From a virus: a stretch of DNA of 24,518 nt. Within the stretch, counting starts at the first letter, position 1, and every line of letters begins with the position of its first letter. The stretch lies in the IMG/VR virus record IMGVR_UViG_3300030060_001699, positions 1 through 24,518 of that record. One strand, 5' to 3'. This document shows positions 16,182 through 24,270 of this stretch, one piece after another. The position numbers and the translations under genes are program-made. Under the pieces are notes generated by a model that saw only the letters and a list, made by a program, of their open reading frames with translations, did not search any database and was not told the DNA's origin.

Positions 16182-17161
16182 TGGCCGTACAAGAAACTAG
16201 AACACTACCCGCACCATTTGTAGATAAATTAGGTACAGATCTTGCAACACAGATCACGGCCCAAGCACAGATACCTGTTGTTGCACCAGGAACAGCTGGT
16301 ATATCACAATTAGCAGGTGAATCAGCTGCAGATTTTGCAAAAAGACAACAAGCAGCACAACAATTTGATATTAGACAACAGAGTTTAGCAGGACTTGCAC
16401 CACAAGTTGCAGGTTTAAGTCAATTAGAACAAGACGCAAGAACTAGAGCACAAGCAGGTTTAGGATCATTTCAACCATTTTTAACTGCAGCGCAACAACA
16501 AGTAGGAGCTGCTGCAACAGGATTAGGGGCCATACCTCTTGGAGCACCAACTACGCAACAAGTAACAGATTTTATGTCACCATTTCAATCACAAGTGATT
16601 GATGCAACTTTATCTGAATTTGATCGTAACACTGCACAAAGAGAGCAACAGATAAGAGATCAACAAGCAGCTTTGGGTGTGCTCGGCGCTGGTCGAGCGG
16701 GCGTACAACTCGCCGAGTTTGGTACGGGGGCGGCACGTGAACGTGCTTTATTGCAAGCAAATCTTTTACAACAAGGATTTGGACAGGCAATGGGTGCGAG
16801 ACAGCAAGATATCGCTAACAGATTTGGTGTTGCCCAAGCACAACAAGGTTTAGGACAATTTCAAACAGGACTAGCATCACTAGTCCCTGGATTACAAAGA
16901 GCAGATGTCGGACAACTTGGAGCATTGGGCGCAATCGACAGATCATTAAGCCAAGCACAACTTGATGCACAAAGACAAGCAGCAACAACAGCAGCATTCC
17001 AACCACAACAACAGTTAGATAGATATGCTGCACAAGTAACAGGTCTAATGGGTGGTTATCCAGGTGGAACAAGGCAGGAGTTCATACCACAACCTACACC
17101 ATTACAGTCTGCTCTAGGTATTGCAACCACACTAGGAGGCCTATATTTAGGATCTAGATAA
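16181..17161 (+). CDS. Gln/Ala-rich phage protein, probable internal virion protein
   Basis: 326 residues, very rich in Gln, Ala and Leu, and almost entirely predicted helical. Gln runs follow heptad-like patterns (QQLAGLAPQVAGL, LLQQGFGQAMGARQQD). The segment around residues 165-190 (ALGVLGAGRAGVQLAEFG) is glycine-rich, possibly a conserved turn. At DNA level this same segment is the unusual GC-rich patch described in the findings. Helical Gln/Ala-rich proteins of this size with a conserved Gly-Arg-Ala-Gly core occur among podovirus internal virion proteins (compare T7 gp14-like), so ejection is a plausible role. The start shares a base with the previous stop (TAATG), as does the next gene's start. 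Confidence 0.68.
   Translation: MAVQETRTLPAPFVDKLGTDLATQITAQAQIPVVAPGTAGISQLAGESAADFAKRQQAAQQFDIRQQSLAGLAPQVAGLSQLEQDARTRAQAGLGSFQPFLTAAQQQVGAAATGLGAIPLGAPTTQQVTDFMSPFQSQVIDATLSEFDRNTAQREQQIRDQQAALGVLGAGRAGVQLAEFGTGAARERALLQANLLQQGFGQAMGARQQDIANRFGVAQAQQGLGQFQTGLASLVPGLQRADVGQLGALGAIDRSLSQAQLDAQRQAATTAAFQPQQQLDRYAAQVTGLMGGYPGGTRQEFIPQPTPLQSALGIATTLGGLYLGSR
16681..16740 (+). other. GC-rich island with inverted repeat inside a coding gene
   Basis: 42 of 60 bases are G or C, against a local background near 40%. CTCGGCG at 16682-16688 and CGCCGAG at 16711-16717 form a perfect seven-pair stem with a 22-base loop that contains further GC pairing. The codons (CTC, GGC, CGA, GCG, GGG) are rare elsewhere in the window. 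Confidence 0.75.
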
Positions 17162-17997
17162 TGAGAAGTAGAACACTAAAAAGACCAATGTTTAGAATAG
17201 GTGGTTCATCAGGAACTGGCATTACATCAGGACTTGATAGACCAGGATATAGAAATGGACCAGGACCAAACATGCTAGATGTTGCTGGTAGATCATTACC
17301 AGGTAATGCACTCACAAGTAAAATAACTTCAAAAATAAAGAAAGAACCAACTGGTCTTGGTCTTGATACAATACCAGGATTTTTAACAAGTTTAGGTTTA
17401 AATATAGCTACTGCTAGACCGACAGGAAATATTTTTTCTACTATTGCAGGAGCAGCAAAAGATCCGTTTGATACTTATCAACAAGCTCAATTTGCTAGAA
17501 AAAAAGAAGAGCGAGAGTTTGAACAAGAAAAAGAATTACAATTGTTAGAGGATTTAGGTGATGACGATAGAATTCAAATACAAAAAGAAGCACAAGTTTT
17601 AGCCGATAATCCAGACAGTGAATTTTTTGGAAAATATAATGCTGCACTTAACGCTTTAGCAAAGAAAAAAATATATGGTGTAGATTTTATGCCTGGAGAA
17701 AAACGTGAAAAAACAATTGAAACTAACGCAGCAGAAATATCCAAAAATATGAGAGTTAATAGTTTAGTTGCAAATCGAATGGCAACTTTTGAATATGATT
17801 TTCCTAGCATACAGAAGAAAAACGAAGATCTTTCATTTGATATTGAAGATCCTTATTGGAATCCAAATAAAAAAAATTACAAAGAAGGATTTACTTATCA
17901 TGATGCAATTTCAGGTAAATACTTTCAAAGAGATTCAAATGCACCAGGTGGTGATGGTGTACCAAAAGGGTTTGTTGAAATACAAATTAATAAATAG
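17161..17997 (+). CDS. Phage protein, probable internal virion protein
   Basis: 278 residues. The N-terminus is basic and Gly-rich (KRPMFRIGGSSGTGITSG, then LDRPGYRNGPGPNML); this 'MFRxGG' opening is familiar from marine phage internal proteins. A helical coiled-coil-like region follows at residues about 105-130 (QFARKKEEREFEQEKELQ). The C-terminal half is charged, with a region around YWNPNKKNYKEGF, and ends VEIQINK. No enzyme motif is seen. It starts on a TAATG overlap and sits between the Gln-rich protein and the giant 1261-residue protein, so it probably belongs to the same particle sub-assembly. Confidence 0.68.
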   Translation: MRSRTLKRPMFRIGGSSGTGITSGLDRPGYRNGPGPNMLDVAGRSLPGNALTSKITSKIKKEPTGLGLDTIPGFLTSLGLNIATARPTGNIFSTIAGAAKDPFDTYQQAQFARKKEEREFEQEKELQLLEDLGDDDRIQIQKEAQVLADNPDSEFFGKYNAALNALAKKKIYGVDFMPGEKREKTIETNAAEISKNMRVNSLVANRMATFEYDFPSIQKKNEDLSFDIEDPYWNPNKKNYKEGFTYHDAISGKYFQRDSNAPGGDGVPKGFVEIQINK

Positions 17998-18005
17998 GAT
18001 CTACC

Positions 18006-21000
18006 ATGGTACAAAAGTACGATAGATTCGCAATTCAAGAACCAGAAACAGAAACAAATTTAGCCGTATCTGTTGCAGCAGGAATCGGTTCTGGTCTAAT
18101 TAAAATACCTTTAGGTTTGGTTTCGGTGGCAGCAGAAATATATGATGCTACACAAGGTGAGGGTGTTAATTACGATGACAGTGCTGTTGCAAGATTAGAA
18201 AAGTTTATTGATGACAGTGTTGTAGGTGATGTTATCAACGGTTTAGAAGATAAAGCAAGAGATACCGCAGCAGGTAGAATAACAGAAGCATTAGTACAAG
18301 TTGGTGTGCCTGCAGCAAGAGCTGCAAAACTTGCTGGTAATATAGCTGTTAAAGTAGTTGGTGGTATACAAAAAGGTAAGAGAGTTGCCGTAACAGGTAA
18401 ACAAGGTAAAAATTTATTAAAAGGTGCACAGAAAGCAAACGAATTAAATAAAACAGCAAGATATTCTAAATATGCTGCAACTAGTCTTGGTGGTGCCGCA
18501 GGTGCAGCTGCTGTTTACGATATAGAAGATATAGGAACTTTTGGCGATGTTGCACCAGCCATAGGGACAGGTTTAGATAGAGATGCTACAAGAGATACAG
18601 AAGATGATGCTATTAGAAGATTAGAAAACAGGGCTAAGTTTTTTGCAGAAGGTGTTTTGTTAACGCCTTTTGTATATGGTATCGGACAAGGTGCAAAATT
18701 TCTTGGTAAAAAAGGTAAAGAACTTGCATATAGTAATTCTAAATTTGAAAGAATATTAGATAAATTTGCATCTACGTTTAGACCTAGAAGTAAAAAGTCA
18801 CAAGAGTTGTTTGAAGCACAAATGAGAGTTGAAGGACAAGAGGGTGCAGCAGCTATTGTTGCAAAAGATTTAGTAAGAGACATTGATGATTCTTTTAAAA
18901 CTATATTTGATAAATCATTTACAGCAGCTGAAAGAGTAAAAAATACAGATGCCATATTAGAAAGTATGGATGGTTTGATTAGAACTGGTAAAGATACTAT
19001 TGTAAACAACGAAGTAGTTTTTAGAAATTTTGATAAAAAAAAATTATTAGATTTTAAAAAATCATTAACTAATCTTAAAATACCCGCAGCAAAACAAGAT
19101 GAATTAATAGCTGCAGTTACTAATTCTAAAAAAGCTTTTAACAGATTACAAACAGATTTGTTACAAGGCGGTAATTTAACTACAACAAACAAAGATGAGT
19201 TATTGAATTTTTTTAGCCAAAGATTAAATTCAACACTATCAAACGATTACAAAATATTTCAAAATAATAAAATAGTAAAAACAACAAATTACATACCATC
19301 AGACGAAAAAAGACAGGCTGTTGCACAAGTGTTTATGAACTATGCAAAAAATAATAAAGTTAAAGGATATACAGATAAAGATGCCTTGTTGGATGTGGAT
19401 AGAGTTCTTGAAAATGTAAAAATGGACCCTGTAACAAAGTCACCAGCATTTAGATTTGAAAGTAAAAGTGCACTTTATGATGGCGTAACACAAGAGATAA
19501 ATATTTCTAAAATGATATCTACAAACAAATTTGATCCTAAAGATTTAATTACAGGTCAAAGAGATTTAAAAGCATTTAGGGAATTATTTGGAGAGATAAA
19601 AGACGCAAGAAGAACAATTATTAATAATATGCAGGCAATGTCTTCAATCACTGCAAGAGATAAATTTTATAATACAATCGTACAAAGTGGTAAAATTGTT
19701 TTTGATAACCCATCACAGGCACAATTAAATTTACCTAATAGACCAGGATATACCATGGGTAGAAATGGTATGCAGATAAAATCACCTCTTGGAGAAGAAA
19801 TATACACTAACCCTATGAACGGTAAATTTACCTCATCAGAGTTTGAACAAGCAATAAAATTTGCAGAAGAAATGCCACTAGATGGTTTAATGAAATCTAG
19901 TCTGTATAGATATCTAATAGCAGTGCCAAAAGCAGGAGCACAGGTTGCTAAAACAGTATTGAGTCCATTTACACACATGCGTAACTTTACAAGTGCAGTT
20001 GCATTTAGTGCGGGTACAGGTAATTTATTTAAAGATCCAAGATTTATTTTAAAAAGTTTTAAACAGTCTTTTAATACAATACAACCACAAATAGCTTATA
20101 GAAATCTACCAGAAGATCAGGCGTTCTATAGATTTTTACTGGATGAAGGTGTAGTTAATTCAAGTTCTACATTTCAAGATGTGCAAGGACTATTAAAAGA
20201 TATTGCAAAAGGTGGTGATTTCGTAGAGAGAGTTTTTGGTAAATTAGGTAAAAGAATGAACAAAGTGTTTAGAGGAGCACAAGATCTATACGTTGCAGAG
20301 GATGATTTTTATAAAATATATAATTATCTTGCAGAGTTTGATAATTTAAAAAACGCTTACAGAGGCACAAAACCTGATATAGAACTTGCAAAACAGGCTG
20401 CAAGTATTGTTAGAAATACAGTGCCAAACTATGCATATGTATCAGATTTTATAAAAGGTTTACGTAGATCTCCTCTTGGTAACTTTGTATCGTTTCCTGC
20501 TGAGATTGTTAGAACAACATTTAATATTACAGAACAAGGTCTAAAAGAATTAGCAGATCCTGCACTACGTAGTATAGGTGCAAGAAGATTAATTGGTTTA
20601 GGAACTACCTTAGCAATAATACCCCCAGCTGTTGTTGAAACTTTTAGAGGTATTTATGGTATTACAAGAGAAGAGTTGGCAGCTATGAGAAAATTTTTAC
20701 CTGAGTGGTCTAGAGAATCTACGATCATACCAAGTAAAGATAAAGATGGTAATTATTATTACACAGATTTTAGTCATGGTTTTGCGTATGATACGGTTGT
20801 AAACCCAATCCAATCTGTAATAGCAAATGTAGAAGCTGGTAAAGAACAACCTTTGATTCAAGGCATGATACGAGGAACAACAAGAGCATTAGGTAGATTT
20901 CTTGATCCATTTGTTAGTGAATCTATTTGGGTACAGGCGTTAAATGATTTATATTCAAGAGGTGGTAGAACAGATACGGGTTCAGAAGTATGGAATCCAA

Positions 21001-21791
21001 GAGATCCTGAAGGAGATAAAATGGCCAAAGGTATTAAACATTTAGTTGAAGCTCTTGCACCATTATCATTACCACAAATATCAAGAACTATAAAAGCAGG
21101 TATCTATGGAGAGGATCCTGAAACAGGTAGAGATTTAAGTTTAACAGGTGAACTTGGTGGATTCTTTGGATTTAGAAATCAAAAAATGGATTTTGAAGAA
21201 TCTCTTGGTTACAAGATATCTGACTACAATGGAGCGTTAAGAGATAGTAGAAAATTTTTACCAAGACCTAGAGGTAAAGTTGATGCAAATGACATTTTAA
21301 AAGAACTTGTTCAAGGAAATGCTTCTTGGTTTGAAGCACAAAAAGATATGAAACAAAGCATCGAAGCTATGAAAACTTTAGGATATACTGATCAACAAAT
21401 AGGAACTATATTTGACAGACGTGGAAAAGGTAAAGATTTTAATGCGATACGTGCAAATAGATTTACACCTTTTGATATACCTGAAGGATTAATTGATGAG
21501 TATATTAGAAACGCAGAAGTAAATGGATATACAAATCCCATGACACAAAGCACATTTGGAGTTATTAATAATGTTCTTAGAGAACTTAATAGACTATATT
21601 TAGATAACGATTTTCCTTTAGATTTAATAAGAGAGTTTACAATAGGTAGTGCACCTCCTTTACCAAACATGCCAATGCCTAATGTAAATACCGTAAGCAC
21701 AACACAAAATGTTAACCCAAATACCAACTTGACACGTACAGAGACTGCTTTATTATCTCCTGAAGAACAAGTAATAGCGAGTAGAACATAA
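18006..21791 (+). CDS. Giant phage protein (1261 residues), probable internal virion or ejection protein
   Basis: 1261 residues, the largest gene here. The start has only a weak AGGAT upstream. The N-terminus has a hydrophobic run (AVSVAAGIGSGLIKIPLG, residues about 20-45) and basic helices (GKRVAVTGKQGKNLLKG). Residues about 640-870 contain the most distinctive text: SPFTHMRNFTSAVAF, then VPNYAYVSDFIKGLRRSP and GNFVSFPAEIVRTT, followed by a hydrophobic segment LIGLGTTLAIIPPAVV at about 860-880. This part resembles a large-polyvalent-protein or internal-virion domain of podoviruses, though I recall it only loosely. Later come a Gly/Asp-rich stretch (GGRTDTGSEVWNPRDP) and a helical C-terminus. 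No lytic transglycosylase Glu motif was spotted. A role in genome ejection is inferred from size, hydrophobic segments and neighbours. Confidence 0.72.
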   Translation: MVQKYDRFAIQEPETETNLAVSVAAGIGSGLIKIPLGLVSVAAEIYDATQGEGVNYDDSAVARLEKFIDDSVVGDVINGLEDKARDTAAGRITEALVQVGVPAARAAKLAGNIAVKVVGGIQKGKRVAVTGKQGKNLLKGAQKANELNKTARYSKYAATSLGGAAGAAAVYDIEDIGTFGDVAPAIGTGLDRDATRDTEDDAIRRLENRAKFFAEGVLLTPFVYGIGQGAKFLGKKGKELAYSNSKFERILDKFASTFRPRSKKSQELFEAQMRVEGQEGAAAIVAKDLVRDIDDSFKTIFDKSFTAAERVKNTDAILESMDGLIRTGKDTIVNNEVVFRNFDKKKLLDFKKSLTNLKIPAAKQDELIAAVTNSKKAFNRLQTDLLQGGNLTTTNKDELLNFFSQRLNSTLSNDYKIFQNNKIVKTTNYIPSDEKRQAVAQVFMNYAKNNKVKGYTDKDALLDVDRVLENVKMDPVTKSPAFRFESKSALYDGVTQEINISKMISTNKFDPKDLITGQRDLKAFRELFGEIKDARRTIINNMQAMSSITARDKFYNTIVQSGKIVFDNPSQAQLNLPNRPGYTMGRNGMQIKSPLGEEIYTNPMNGKFTSSEFEQAIKFAEEMPLDGLMKSSLYRYLIAVPKAGAQVAKTVLSPFTHMRNFTSAVAFSAGTGNLFKDPRFILKSFKQSFNTIQPQIAYRNLPEDQAFYRFLLDEGVVNSSSTFQDVQGLLKDIAKGGDFVERVFGKLGKRMNKVFRGAQDLYVAEDDFYKIYNYLAEFDNLKNAYRGTKPDIELAKQAASIVRNTVPNYAYVSDFIKGLRRSPLGNFVSFPAEIVRTTFNITEQGLKELADPALRSIGARRLIGLGTTLAIIPPAVVETFRGIYGITREELAAMRKFLPEWSRESTIIPSKDKDGNYYYTDFSHGFAYDTVVNPIQSVIANVEAGKEQPLIQGMIRGTTRALGRFLDPFVSESIWVQALNDLYSRGGRTDTGSEVWNPRDPEGDKMAKGIKHLVEALAPLSLPQISRTIKAGIYGEDPETGRDLSLTGELGGFFGFRNQKMDFEESLGYKISDYNGALRDSRKFLPRPRGKVDANDILKELVQGNASWFEAQKDMKQSIEAMKTLGYTDQQIGTIFDRRGKGKDFNAIRANRFTPFDIPEGLIDEYIRNAEVNGYTNPMTQSTFGVINNVLRELNRLYLDNDFPLDLIREFTIGSAPPLPNMPMPNVNTVSTTQNVNPNTNLTRTETALLSPEEQVIASRT

Positions 21792-21967
21792 TGGCGAGAA
21801 AATCGGCACTACAAAAAATTGAATCACACGAAAAGCTTTGCAGAATAATGCAAAAGCAAACGTTTGAACAAATAAAAGAAATGCAAGAACGTATTAAAAG
21901 ACTAGAATATTGGATAGTTGGAGGTATGGGAGCTGTTTTAATAACTTTATTAACAGATATAACATGA
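21791..21967 (+). CDS. Small coiled-coil/membrane protein, possible holin or XhlA-like lysis protein (58 residues)
   Basis: The start shares a base with the previous stop (TAATG) and the stop overlaps the next start (ATGA). Residues 1-40 are a charged helix (QKIESHEKLCRIMQKQTF, then EMQERIKRLEYW) with heptad-like spacing. Residues 41-55 are hydrophobic (WIVGGMGAVLITLL) and could form one membrane segment. The helix-then-membrane layout matches the small haemolysin-XhlA-like family. Position directly before a peptidoglycan peptidase supports a lysis role. The function is inferred; no experiment-based marker is visible. Confidence 0.7.
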   Translation: MARKSALQKIESHEKLCRIMQKQTFEQIKEMQERIKRLEYWIVGGMGAVLITLLTDIT

Positions 21968-22440
21968 ATCTTACACGGAACTTTACTCTCTCAGAGTTAA
22001 TTAAATCAGACACTGCAATACGTAAAGGCATTAATAATAATCCTAACGCAGAGCAAATAGAAAAATTAAAAGCGTTGTGTGAGAATATTCTTCAACCGGT
22101 ACGTGACCATTTTGGCAGGGTTAAAATCACCAGCGGTTTTCGTAGTGTAGAGTTATGTCTTGCTATTGGTAGCTCTTCAAATTCACAGCACGCCAAAGCT
22201 GAGGCCGCAGACTTCGAAGTAATTGGAACAGACAACGCTGAATTATTTGATTGGATAAAAAATAATCTTACGCCAGATCAGCTTATCCTCGAGTTCTATA
22301 CTCCGGGTGAACCTAACAGCGGGTGGATTCATTGCTCATGGATTCCGGACCAACCAAGAGCATCATTTTTACATGCATATAGATCAGAGGGAAAAACAAA
22401 ATATAAACCTATATTGGGATCTGCTAAAGATCTGTTTTAG
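21964..22440 (+). CDS. Putative peptidoglycan endopeptidase, M15 family (M15_3-like)
   Basis: 158 residues from the ATG at 21964, chosen because it overlaps the previous stop as ATGA. An upstream ATG at 21910 would add 18 residues of coding inside the small gene. The family pattern is clear: ITSGFRS (residues 55-61), SNSQHAKAEAADF giving Zn ligands His76 and Asp83, and GWIHCSW giving His123. Glu110 in LILEFY is the likely catalytic Glu. The Gly usual before the second ligand has become Ala. Length is normal for phage single-domain M15 enzymes, without a cell-wall-binding domain or signal peptide. It cuts peptide cross-links of peptidoglycan at lysis. The stop TAG shares the four bases TTAG with the stop of the convergent helicase. 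Confidence 0.88.
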   Translation: MNLTRNFTLSELIKSDTAIRKGINNNPNAEQIEKLKALCENILQPVRDHFGRVKITSGFRSVELCLAIGSSSNSQHAKAEAADFEVIGTDNAELFDWIKNNLTPDQLILEFYTPGEPNSGWIHCSWIPDQPRASFLHAYRSEGKTKYKPILGSAKDLF

Positions 22441-23867
22441 ATCCAAGATCTTAATTCTTCTCCAAGGACCTCAGATGCAATATTTATTTTATCTCTTAAA
22501 GCCTTCACAATTTTCTCGTCAACAGTGTCCTCACAAATCAGATCAACATAAGTCACTGTTTTGTCTTGTCCTATTCTGTGTGCTCTGTCTTCTGACTGTA
22601 ATCTCTTTTCTAGGTCATAACCATTAGAAAAATACACAACGGTATTTGCTTTAGTAAGTGTAATACCATAACCACCAGTTTGCGTTGTACCAACAATAAA
22701 TCTACATTCATCACCATTTTGAAATTTTTTAATGTTCTCTTGTCTTTCTTCTTGTGGCGTTAATCCATAATAATCGACCACGGACCCTGGACCATATTCA
22801 TCGACAATTGCTTTAATAATATGTTTTACATCTCTTTGATAATTAGCCCAAATTATAACTTTACCTTCTGTTTCTTCTAATACATTCATTAATTCTGTAA
22901 TTCTGTTATTAGGTATTAATTGAACACTACCATCATCAGCAGTAAAATGACCGCAAGTTATTTGGTGTAGACGCATTAATTGAGTAAGCACGGTCATGGT
23001 TGTAGTAACTTTGCCGTTTAACACAGCCATAGCTGCTTTTTTCATTTGATCGTATATTTTTCTTTGATCCGCCGTTAACGTAATATGTCTTTTAATAAAT
23101 ACTTTTGGAGGTAAATCTAAGCAATCCTCTTTTAAAACTCTGTAAGAAAAAGGTTGCAAAATTTCTGACAACTCGGATAAATTTTGGAATTTGTGCACTA
23201 CTTGAATTGATCTTCCTCTAACATGCATAGTTTTCATTATGGCATATCTATTTCTAAAAGAATAGTAAGAGGCATGATCTAATAGGTAAGGGTTTAAAAA
23301 ATAACATTGAGTAAATAAATCTAGTGGATTTTTTGTGACAGGGGATCCTGTCATTATTCTTTTGTATTTGGCTAGTTCACCAAGATCAATAATATTTTTC
23401 GTTCTTTTTGCACTAGGTGTTTTAATAGTTGTAGATTCATCTATTGCCATTAATACCTTGTGAGAGTTTAAAAATTTAGACGCAAACTTAACACCTTTTT
23501 CGGTGCTAAATGCTTCAACATTCATAACTAAAATATGTAAAGCTGTTTCTATTTCAAACAAACTTTCTAATTTTTCTTGTTGTTTTTTAGTAATGTTAGG
23601 TTGCCATAATACTGTCACATTTTCTATGTGATCTGGTAAATGCGTAGGAAGCTCTTGTTCATACCAGGTTTTTATTACACCTTTTGGAGCTATAATTAAA
23701 GCACCATCTATCTTGCCTTTGTCATAAAGCATAGACATGTTATCTATTAATACTTTTGTTTTACCCGTACCCATTTCCATAAAATAAGCAAAGTTTTCTT
23801 TGTTCCATGACTTTTCTAAAGCAGTCAATTGATGCTTATACGGCCTTGTCTTAAATTTGTAATTCAT
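22437..23867 (-). CDS. SNF2-type DEAD-like helicase (superfamily 2)
   Basis: 476 residues from the ATG at 23867. A longer frame to 23966 exists but would place the promoter inside the gene. Motifs in order: YKHQ (10-13); Walker A GTGKT (33-37); motif II DEST (143-146), a variant of DExx; motif III TGSP (173-176); motif V VGTTQTGGYGITL (392-404); motif VI QSEDRAHRIGQ (424-434) with the Arg fingers. The DRAHRIGQ form is typical of SNF2-family translocases. No nuclease or methyltransferase domain is attached. Phage SNF2-like helicases are usually placed with replication or recombination genes. It is the only minus-strand gene in the window, convergent with the lysis genes. A weak GAAAG lies before the start. 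Confidence 0.9.
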   Translation of the reverse strand: MNYKFKTRPYKHQLTALEKSWNKENFAYFMEMGTGKTKVLIDNMSMLYDKGKIDGALIIAPKGVIKTWYEQELPTHLPDHIENVTVLWQPNITKKQQEKLESLFEIETALHILVMNVEAFSTEKGVKFASKFLNSHKVLMAIDESTTIKTPSAKRTKNIIDLGELAKYKRIMTGSPVTKNPLDLFTQCYFLNPYLLDHASYYSFRNRYAIMKTMHVRGRSIQVVHKFQNLSELSEILQPFSYRVLKEDCLDLPPKVFIKRHITLTADQRKIYDQMKKAAMAVLNGKVTTTMTVLTQLMRLHQITCGHFTADDGSVQLIPNNRITELMNVLEETEGKVIIWANYQRDVKHIIKAIVDEYGPGSVVDYYGLTPQEERQENIKKFQNGDECRFIVGTTQTGGYGITLTKANTVVYFSNGYDLEKRLQSEDRAHRIGQDKTVTYVDLICEDTVDEKIVKALRDKINIASEVLGEELRSWI

Positions 23868-23874
23868 CTTTCTA

Positions 23875-23904
23875 TTGACTTTAATATAAAGGATGTTATA
23901 TGAT
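23875..23904 (+). promoter_or_regulatory. Candidate promoter for the rightward module
   Basis: TTGACT at 23875-23880 and TATGAT at 23899-23904, spaced 18 bases, match sigma-70 with five of six bases each. Transcription would start about seven bases on, near 23911, where the ATG of the next gene lies, giving a leaderless message. Confidence 0.55.
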
Positions 23905-23911
23905 TTGTCAA
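23883..23911 (-). promoter_or_regulatory. Candidate promoter for the leftward helicase gene
   Basis: Read on the minus strand, TTGACA (23911-23906) is a perfect -35, followed by a 17-base spacer and TATATT (23888-23883), five of six bases of the -10. The predicted start near 23876 would leave about nine bases before the ATG at 23867. It interlocks with the rightward promoter. Confidence 0.65.
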
Positions 23912-24270
23912 TGTCAGAAAGTAGAGTTTTTGTAATACAAGAAATAGCTGGAACTAAAGCAGGCAATCCTAAAATAAATATTATGGGCGCATCTAGTTAC
24001 GGTCAATTTAAATTTTTATTACCAGAGTTTTCACAAATTATTTTTTCACCTGGACCACTCGTATATAAGTTGAGACAAGGGTTAAAAGATTTTACAACGG
24101 AAGATTATTTACTACTTACAGGCGATCCTGCAATAATTGGTGTTGCATGTTCTATTGTATCTGATATTACAAACGGCAAATATAATTTGTTAAAATGGGA
24201 TAAACAAGAAAGAAAATATTATCCTATTGAAATTAATCTATACGAGAAAGGAGAAGTAGATGACAATTAA
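23911..24270 (+). CDS. Phage protein of unknown function
   Basis: 119 residues from the ATG at 23911; an in-frame ATG at 23893 would put the -10 element inside the coding part, so I prefer the later one. It begins MSESRVFVIQEIAG, then KINIMGASSYGQFKFL, a central hydrophobic core (EDYLLLTGDPAIIGVACSIV) and a charged C-terminus. No catalytic motif is recognised. The alpha/beta layout suggests a compact globular protein. No Shine-Dalgarno is seen and the transcript may be leaderless. It overlaps the next gene by 11 bases, with a good AGGAGAA in the overlap region. As first gene of a rightward module beside a helicase, it may belong to early or replication functions, but no direct evidence is visible. 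Confidence 0.7.
   Translation: MSESRVFVIQEIAGTKAGNPKINIMGASSYGQFKFLLPEFSQIIFSPGPLVYKLRQGLKDFTTEDYLLLTGDPAIIGVACSIVSDITNGKYNLLKWDKQERKYYPIEINLYEKGEVDDN

Noticed and set aside
17768-18025. 85-residue plus-strand frame across the end of the 278-residue gene
   Set aside because: Overlaps two supported genes in another frame and reads as low-complexity Ile/Lys.
18515-19192. 225-residue minus-strand open frame opposite the 1261-residue gene
   Set aside because: No start signal, and no domain; a bias-driven shadow of a sound plus-strand gene.
21910-21963. 18-residue extension of the M15 peptidase
   Set aside because: It overlaps the small lysis gene in another frame; the ATGA overlap at 21964 is the standard coupling here.
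22307-22627. 106-residue plus-strand frame across the convergent stops
   Set aside because: Lies over the M15 gene and antisense to the helicase; no start signal.
23868-23966. N-terminal extension of the helicase by 33 residues
   Set aside because: It would cover both divergent promoters and part of the next gene; the ATG at 23867 directly precedes the helicase Q-motif region.
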